From Amborella trichopoda (taxonomy: Eukaryota; Streptophyta; Magnoliopsida; Amborellales; Amborellaceae), in contig NW_006497560.1 of assembly GCF_000471905.2 (NCBI RefSeq), positions 916,140-980,139 of the forward strand: a DNA stretch of 64,000 nt, written 5' to 3'. The notes below the pieces were generated by a model, which had not been told where the DNA came from, did no database searches, and worked only from the letters and a program-made list of their open reading frames with translations. The position numbers and the translations under genes were made by a program. Of this stretch, positions 58,430 to 64,000 are shown piece by piece; the first letter of the stretch is position 1; each line of letters begins with the position of its first letter.

Positions 58430-60290
58430 ATGGGAAGATGGATTAGAGGAAAGCTCTGGATGTGAGGAAGGTAGGTGATTTTGGTGGTAAGAATGGTGGG
58501 TCAGTGGATTCAAGTTCTACTTTGGTTGTGGTTGATCGAGTATCTTGGAAGCATTTCGATATCAAAACTAAATTTTTGGTGTCTGGTTCTTTCTCGCTCC
58601 CTATTGCTTATTTCTTTGGCCTATCTGACTAGGCCCAGAGGGGGTAGAATTTGTCTCATCGTCCTGATGTTAAGTTTATTGGTACCAGTAAAGTTGTTTT
58701 CAAATTATCGAATGAGGAGGTAAGGAAGGCCCTTTCTCATAGATTTTGTAGAGTCAGAGGTAGCATATTGTTGTTAGATCATTGGAAGCCATTTGATCAT
58801 GCTTCCTTTATTCAGATGAAGTCAGTTTGGTTGAAATTGTGGGGTCTTCCCTTGTCTGCTTGGAATTTGGCTATTATTAAAAAGGTGGTAGGGCGATTTG
58901 GGATTTTTCAGGATCTGGACTGGGATTCCTTTGAGTCGTATTTATCGATTTGCTCGTGTTAAGGTTGGGAAATGTTCTGGTTTGTCTCTTCCGGGGAACA
59001 TCAACTTATGCATCAATGAGGACTTCTTTGAGGTTTTAGCTACTGATGATGGTGGCTCCAGACCTTCACAAATTTTTTAGAAGGTTTCTACAGTGGAGTT
59101 GAAGAAGAATGGGTAGAATCTCCGACCAAAAAAGATGAAGATGATGGCCGGAAGTGTTCTCTCTGGGAAGTCTAGCCGTAAGATTCCATAGAGTAATTCT
59201 AGGAGTAACTTTTGGAAATTCAAATTTCAAAATTCAGAAACTCCCCAAATCATTAAACGATGGATTCCAACTGGCAGGTTTTCAGAATCATCGGAGGGGT
59301 TATCAGAATTATTTAGAAATCAGCCGACTGTTTCTTTGGTGGGTATGAGTAACAACGAGGAGATAAAAAAGGCGCCATTCTTGATGAAACCGCGAAAGTG
59401 CCTGGTGTGCGACTCGCAGTCCATAGTCTCTTTGGAAATTGGTAGTCCGTCAAGTGCACCTTTCCTTGTACAGAAGTTGGGATCATAAATGGATGGTATG
59501 GTGGCGGGGCTGATTCCCAAGGAGGTTTATCATGTTACCAAGATATTTGACAGAGATTGTTTTGCTAACGTGGCACAGGATTTCCTTGGGGGCAATCTTC
59601 TTCAAATAAAAAATTAATTTTCTCTTTCTTCTCTTTGGAAAGAAGTGGAATTGAAAAGGCAATTTTTGTTTACTCTATCGATACTGGTTTCTTTACTGTG
59701 TCTCCATGCTCAGAAAAAGCCGTCGGTCTTGTGTCTCCATCAGAGGCTATCGGATTTATTGTTGGCTTTGGTTTGGAAGCTGAAGATGTATCCCCTCCCC
59801 TTTCGTTTGGCTGCTGCCAAGGGTCTGGCAAAGAAATCTACGACTTGGTTCGACCCTTTGCTGATCGACCCTTTAGCAATTATGGTCATAGAAGCAGATG
59901 AAGTCCATGTGAACCCTTTGCTCCTCGCAGACAAAGCTGATGCTGATCTGGAGGAAGATAGTCCTGTTACAGACTTGGTTGTTTCTAAGTCTCTTGTGGC
60001 TCTGCCCCTGGATGTCTTACCTCAGGAGGAGAACCCTCCATTACTTATTTTTGGACTGAGCCCTGGTAGGCCGTCGGTGACCGAGGAGACGCTTCCGGAT
60101 GAGTCTCCTTTAGTGTAAAAAATGATGGAAGATATGGGGTATGAATGATTTTCCTCTGAGTGTAGTGATGGAGGATATTAAGGAGCAAAGAGGGAGGATT
60201 GTTGTTGACAGGGACAAGGTGGCACTAACAAAAAAATGCGAAAAGTTCTACTATAGTTATTGTCTCTGCCTCTAAGACCCTTGCAAAAAT
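58430..60290 (+). mobile_element. L1-type LINE: ORF1 region
   Basis: Plus-strand frames from about 58440 show a plant L1 ORF1-like domain: DVKFIGTSKVVFKLSNEE, then SVWLKLWGLPLSAWN (the DUF4283-type 'vWvrl.gLPl..w' block), followed by a Pro/Glu/Ser-rich tail to about 60115. ORF1 proteins bind LINE RNA. The frame is broken several times (for example stops near 58633, 58960 and 59080), so it is not functional. The 5' end is approximate. Confidence 0.72.
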
Positions 60291-60294
60291 TTAT

Positions 60295-61233
60295 GTGACT
60301 GGCAAGAAAAACAAGGCTGCTATGAAGGGTGTCCGTTCTTCAGTGAGACTTCAGGCCCATTGTATCCTCAAAGGTGGTTCGTATGTGGCTGCTATTGCCT
60401 TCTGTGAATCGACAGTGGTGGATGTGAACTCTTCTTCGACATCATCATCCAGAGATGACGAGCTAAATGAAGCATTGATGTTGGGGGAGCTGTATTTTGG
60501 CTCTGGTCCTAATGAACCAGGTTCCTCCTTCTATTTTTTAATGAACTATTTATTCTGGAATGTAAGGGGTTTAGGCCGCCCCAGTAGGAAAAGGGATGTT
60601 CAATTGCTGGTTTCAAAGCATAAGCCAGTTATTTTGGTTTTGCAAGAAATAAAGCTCCCTAGTCCCAATGTGTCTAAGGGTCGAGAGGTTTGGGGTCCTA
60701 ATTCTGTTAGTTTTTTTGGGATTGATGCTAATGGTGCATCCGGTGGGTTATGGGTCCTTTGGGATCCTTTGGTTCTTCAAAACTTTGATATTATTATAAG
60801 GGATTGTATTTTGCTTTTGGGCTTCCATGGTCCGAAAGTGGGTTTTACTAGGGGTTTTTTGAATGTTTATGGGCCCACTGTGTTTGCTCTTAAAGAAGTT
60901 TTTCTTAATCATTTGAACTATGTTATTCAGTCTTTTACTTATCTTGTGGTGGTTGGAGGGGACTTTAACATTATTCGATGGCCAGATGAATGTTTAGTTG
61001 GAACTTCTATTAACATATCTATGATGATGTTTAATAGGTTTATTGAGAGTAATTCTTTTATGGATCTCTCTATTATTGATTATAAGTTTACTTGGTCTAA
61101 TAATAGTATCACGAATATATCTATGTCCAAGTTAAATAGGTTTTTGATATCGATGGAGTGGTTGGAAGAATTTCCCTTAACCACTGTCAAGGCTTTTCCC
61201 AGATTATCTTCTGATCATTTCCCTATTTTGTAA
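60295..61233 (+). pseudogene. L1-type LINE ORF2: endonuclease domain
   Basis: A 312-codon open frame holds a complete APE-type endonuclease from about residue 84: FWNVRGLGR (Asn), VLQEIKL (catalytic Glu; ETK in most relatives), NVYGPT, VVGGDFNIIR (Asp/Asn pair) and SDHFPIL at the end (Asp-His). All expected catalytic residues are present. The domain nicks target DNA for target-primed reverse transcription. A stop directly after SDHFPIL separates it from the RT. Confidence 0.88.
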
Positions 61234-62990
61234 AAGGTGGGCTGAAACCGTTCAGATTAGATGTGGGCTGGTTGGAGGAGAAAGATGTAGTTTAGATGAT
61301 TAGAGGGGCCGAAGTAAATACTGTTGTGGATGGTACTTTGGACTTCCAATTGCATAACAAGTTATTGAGTATCAAACATAAATTGATTTCATGGAAGAGA
61401 GATAACAAATTTGATATTAAGGCCAAAATCGATGGGGTGTTATCTGAAATTGAATTATTAGATCATAATACCCAACTGGCTGGTGTGTTAACGGAACAAT
61501 CAGTTCTGGATCACTGCTTGAAACTTAAATAATTGGAAGAGTTGGGTAGATCAGAAGAAATTTACTGGAAACAAAGATCTAGATCAAAGTGGTTAAAAGA
61601 ATGGGACCTTAGTACTAAATACTTTCATGCGATTGCCAATGCTGGAAGAAGACAAAATGATTACTCTAGATTGTAAATTCATGGGATCAATTCAAAAAAT
61701 GATTCTGCAATAGAAGATGCAGTTATTAATCATTTCAAGAGGGTGTTTAGTAAAAAAGTTAAATTTACTCCTTCTTTAAACAGAGTTCCTTTCAAAGTGT
61801 TGTCGGTGGAGATAAAGAATCTTTTAGAGAGAGAGGTTAATATTGATGAGTTGCATAAGGCAGTGTTTGCAATGCTGGGGGATAAGACGTCAGGACCTGA
61901 TGGTTTTCCTTTAGCTTTTTTTCATAGATTTTGGAATTTGGTTAAAAGTTAATTGTTGGAGTTTGTTAGAAGTTTCATGGTTAGGGGGCATATTATTAAA
62001 GGAGTGAACTCTACCTTTCTGGCTTTGATTCCCAAGAAATCTTTGATTTCTGACCTTTCAGACATTAGACCAATTAGTTTACTCACCAGCCTTTATAAAA
62101 TTATTGCAAAAGTTTTGGTGGAAAGATTTAAAGTTGTCATGCCTTTCTTATTCTCTAGTACACAGTCAGCTTTTATCCAGGATCGTCAAATTATGGATAG
62201 TGTGCTTATTGCACAAGAATGTATTCACTCTAGAGTCTTGAGTAAAAAGCCTGGTATTCTGCTTAAGCTAGATATGGAAAAAACCTATGACCGAGTAGAA
62301 TGGGGAACTCTGTTAGAAAATTTAAAAGTTATAGGGTTTGGTGATAGATGGAGGAGTTGGATTTTTAGGCGTCTCTCATCTGTTCATTTTTTAGTGTTAT
62401 TTAAGGGGAATCCCATTGGCTATTTCAATGCTTCTAGAGGTCTACGACAAGGGGACCCTCTTTCTCCTTTCTTATTCACTATCTATGCTGATTGTTTCAG
62501 TTTGATGTTAACTAGGGTAGAGAGATTGGGTCATTTTGTGGGTTTTAATATTTCTGACTCTGGTATTGTAATTTCCCATTTGTAATAATATTTTGCGATG
62601 CTGATTCCTTCAAGTTAAGGACATTGCCAGATTCTTGGAAATTTGTGAGGTCACATTGGCTTTAAACTTAATTTTAACAAATCTTCCATGATTGATATAA
62701 ATAACTCAGAGGACTTGATAGTGAATTTAGCTAGCGTGATGAGGAGTAAAGTTGGTTCTTTCCCTCTCACCTATTTCGATTTACCTATCTCTGATTCAAG
62801 GCTTTCCATTGCAGTTTGGGATAAAGTGCTTGAAAGAGTCCAATTCAAATTTGATCTTTGGAAGTACAAATACCTGTCGTTGGGTGGAAGGGTCACTCTG
62901 TTGAGATCTTGTTTAGCTAATCTTCCGATTTATCTTGTTTGGCTAATCTTCCGGTTTATCAGATGTCCTTGATTAATATACCCGCTTCGA
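61234..62990 (+). pseudogene. L1-type LINE ORF2: reverse-transcriptase domain
   Basis: RT blocks in order: DKTSGPDGFPLAFF (61885), FLALIPKK (62020), DIRPISLLTSLYKIIAK (62065), QSAFIQDRQIMDS (62165), LLKLDMEKTYDRVEW (62260; family KAYD, here KTYD) and GLRQGDPLSPFLF (62440). The catalytic FADD/YADD motif is absent. HL at 62578-62583 is followed, after a stop and a frame change, by IFCDADS, as if about 17 bases holding QFADDT had been deleted. Extra stops occur at 61530, 61675 and 61950. The enzyme is dead. Confidence 0.88.
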
Positions 62991-64000
62991 TCGCAAAAAA
63001 AAATTGAAAAAATGATGCAGGACTTTCTTTGGGGTTCCAATAGTCAAAAGAGGAAATTTCATTAACTAAGATGAGATAAAGGATGCACCCCAAAGAGATA
63101 AGGTGGTTTGGAAATTTGGAATATTAGAATGGTTAACCAAGCTCTGATGTGTAAATGGTGGTGGCGCAGTTTTCATTTACAGGACCATCTCCGGTACCAA
63201 GTTTTATTGTCCAAGTATGGGGTGGATAGATTTACAATATGGCTTGGGGGTGGAAGACGTAAGGATACCTCTTAGGTGTGGAGGGCTATCTTTAATTGTA
63301 GGCCAATGATTTTAGGTTACTTTAGATGGAACTTAGGTTGTAGTAGTCAAATTTCTTTTTGGCATCACAAATGGATTGGGGAGTATCTTTTGAAATCTAT
63401 TTTCTCAGAGATATTTGGGATTGTTACTAGGCTTAATTTGAAAGTCAATGTGGCTGTAGAAAGAAGGGGTCAAATTATCTTGTGAAGTATTTTCTTGGCT
63501 TATAGCCGGATGAACAATGTATTATTATCCCAATGGTGTGCACTAATAGAGTTGTTGGATAAGGTCTATATTTCGCAGAATGTGGAGGATGAGATGATTT
63601 GGGAGATCGAGAGTGATGGTATCTTCTTCATCAAATCGTGTTACAATCTTCTCTTTCACGGCCGTTGGAGATGGTCTGATCCTCATATTGCTCAAGTTTG
63701 GAAATTGTCGATTCCCCTCAAAGTTCAAGTCTTTATTTGGTTGGCTACTCTGAATAAGGTTTTAGTAAATGATAATCTGATCAAAATAGGAAAAGTCATG
63801 CCAAATGTGTGTTTGTTATGCAAATCTGATAGTAAAACTGATGCGCATATTTTTATCCATTGTTCATTTACTATGAGAATTTGGTTTTGTCAGTTTGGCG
63901 TTCTAGGTATAAACTTGGTGCTTCCCCAATCTGTGGAGGGGATAGTTTCACAATTTGCTCTATCTCATCTACCTAAGATGAGTAAGGTTATTTGGAAGAT
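62991..64000 (+). pseudogene. L1-type LINE ORF2: connector and zf-RVT region, to window edge
   Basis: After the RT, plus-strand frames show QDFLWGS (63015), LCKSDSKTDAHIFIHCSF (63810-63880, the zf-RVT Cys/His segment) and VWKLSIPLKVQVFIWLA (63690-63745). Frameshifts and stops occur (for example near 63275 and 63480). The element continues past 64000, so its RNase H region and poly(A) tail are not seen. Confidence 0.82.

Overview
The window is nuclear DNA from a flowering plant, AT-rich and dominated by transposable elements. The evidence is a host gene with plant-type introns, a plastid-targeted immunophilin exon, Ty1/copia and L1-type plant elements, dense plant MITEs, and a nuclear insertion of plant mitochondrial DNA carrying the rps3-rpl16 overlap. 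The species cannot be named. Two assembly gaps (N runs) lie at 23978-24267 and 49815-49834.

Host genes. (1) On the minus strand, 24304-37390 holds a complete nine-exon gene for a 288-residue integral membrane protein of the DUF1295 / steroid 5-alpha-reductase-like family. All eight introns are GT-AG and the frame is kept throughout. (2) On the minus strand, 4739-5097 is an intact first exon of an FKBP17-type chloroplast peptidyl-prolyl isomerase. Its later exons were not found and probably lie beyond the left edge. As I recall the Arabidopsis gene numbering, FKBP17 and DUF1295 genes are neighbours there in two paralogous places, so this looks like an old gene pair pushed about 19 kb apart by repeats.

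Layout. 1-3470: unrecognised sequence and a fossil Ty3/gypsy gag piece. 3471-4250: hAT-type MITE with an 8-bp target duplication. 4739-5097: FKBP17 exon. 5170-7600: MITEs and a 604-bp tandem duplication. 8480-17830: decayed L1 LINE split by a Ty1/copia element (11412-16722). 18100-24300: MITE families, a GC-rich island and a minisatellite. 24304-37390: DUF1295 gene; its 6-kb intron 3 holds at least five nested or adjacent inverted-repeat elements. 38403-39182: Mutator-like element carrying a 42-bp minisatellite. 40777-41008: MITE. About 42720-45940: mitochondrial insertion. 46533-53449: old copia-type element with a long-TIR MITE, a Mutator-like MITE and a TRIM inserted in it. 53450-58430: mostly unrecognised AT-rich DNA with one MITE. 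58430-64000: second L1 LINE, running off the right edge.

No operon, CRISPR array, complete rRNA gene or intact tRNA gene was seen. The most notable signals are several Mutator-like MITE families that can be delimited by 9-bp target duplications read directly from the sequence, a TIR element whose cargo is a minisatellite open on both strands, an 0.8-kb long-TIR element with a non-repetitive ORF-bearing centre, and three related elements each bordered on both sides by (TA)n tracts within one intron.
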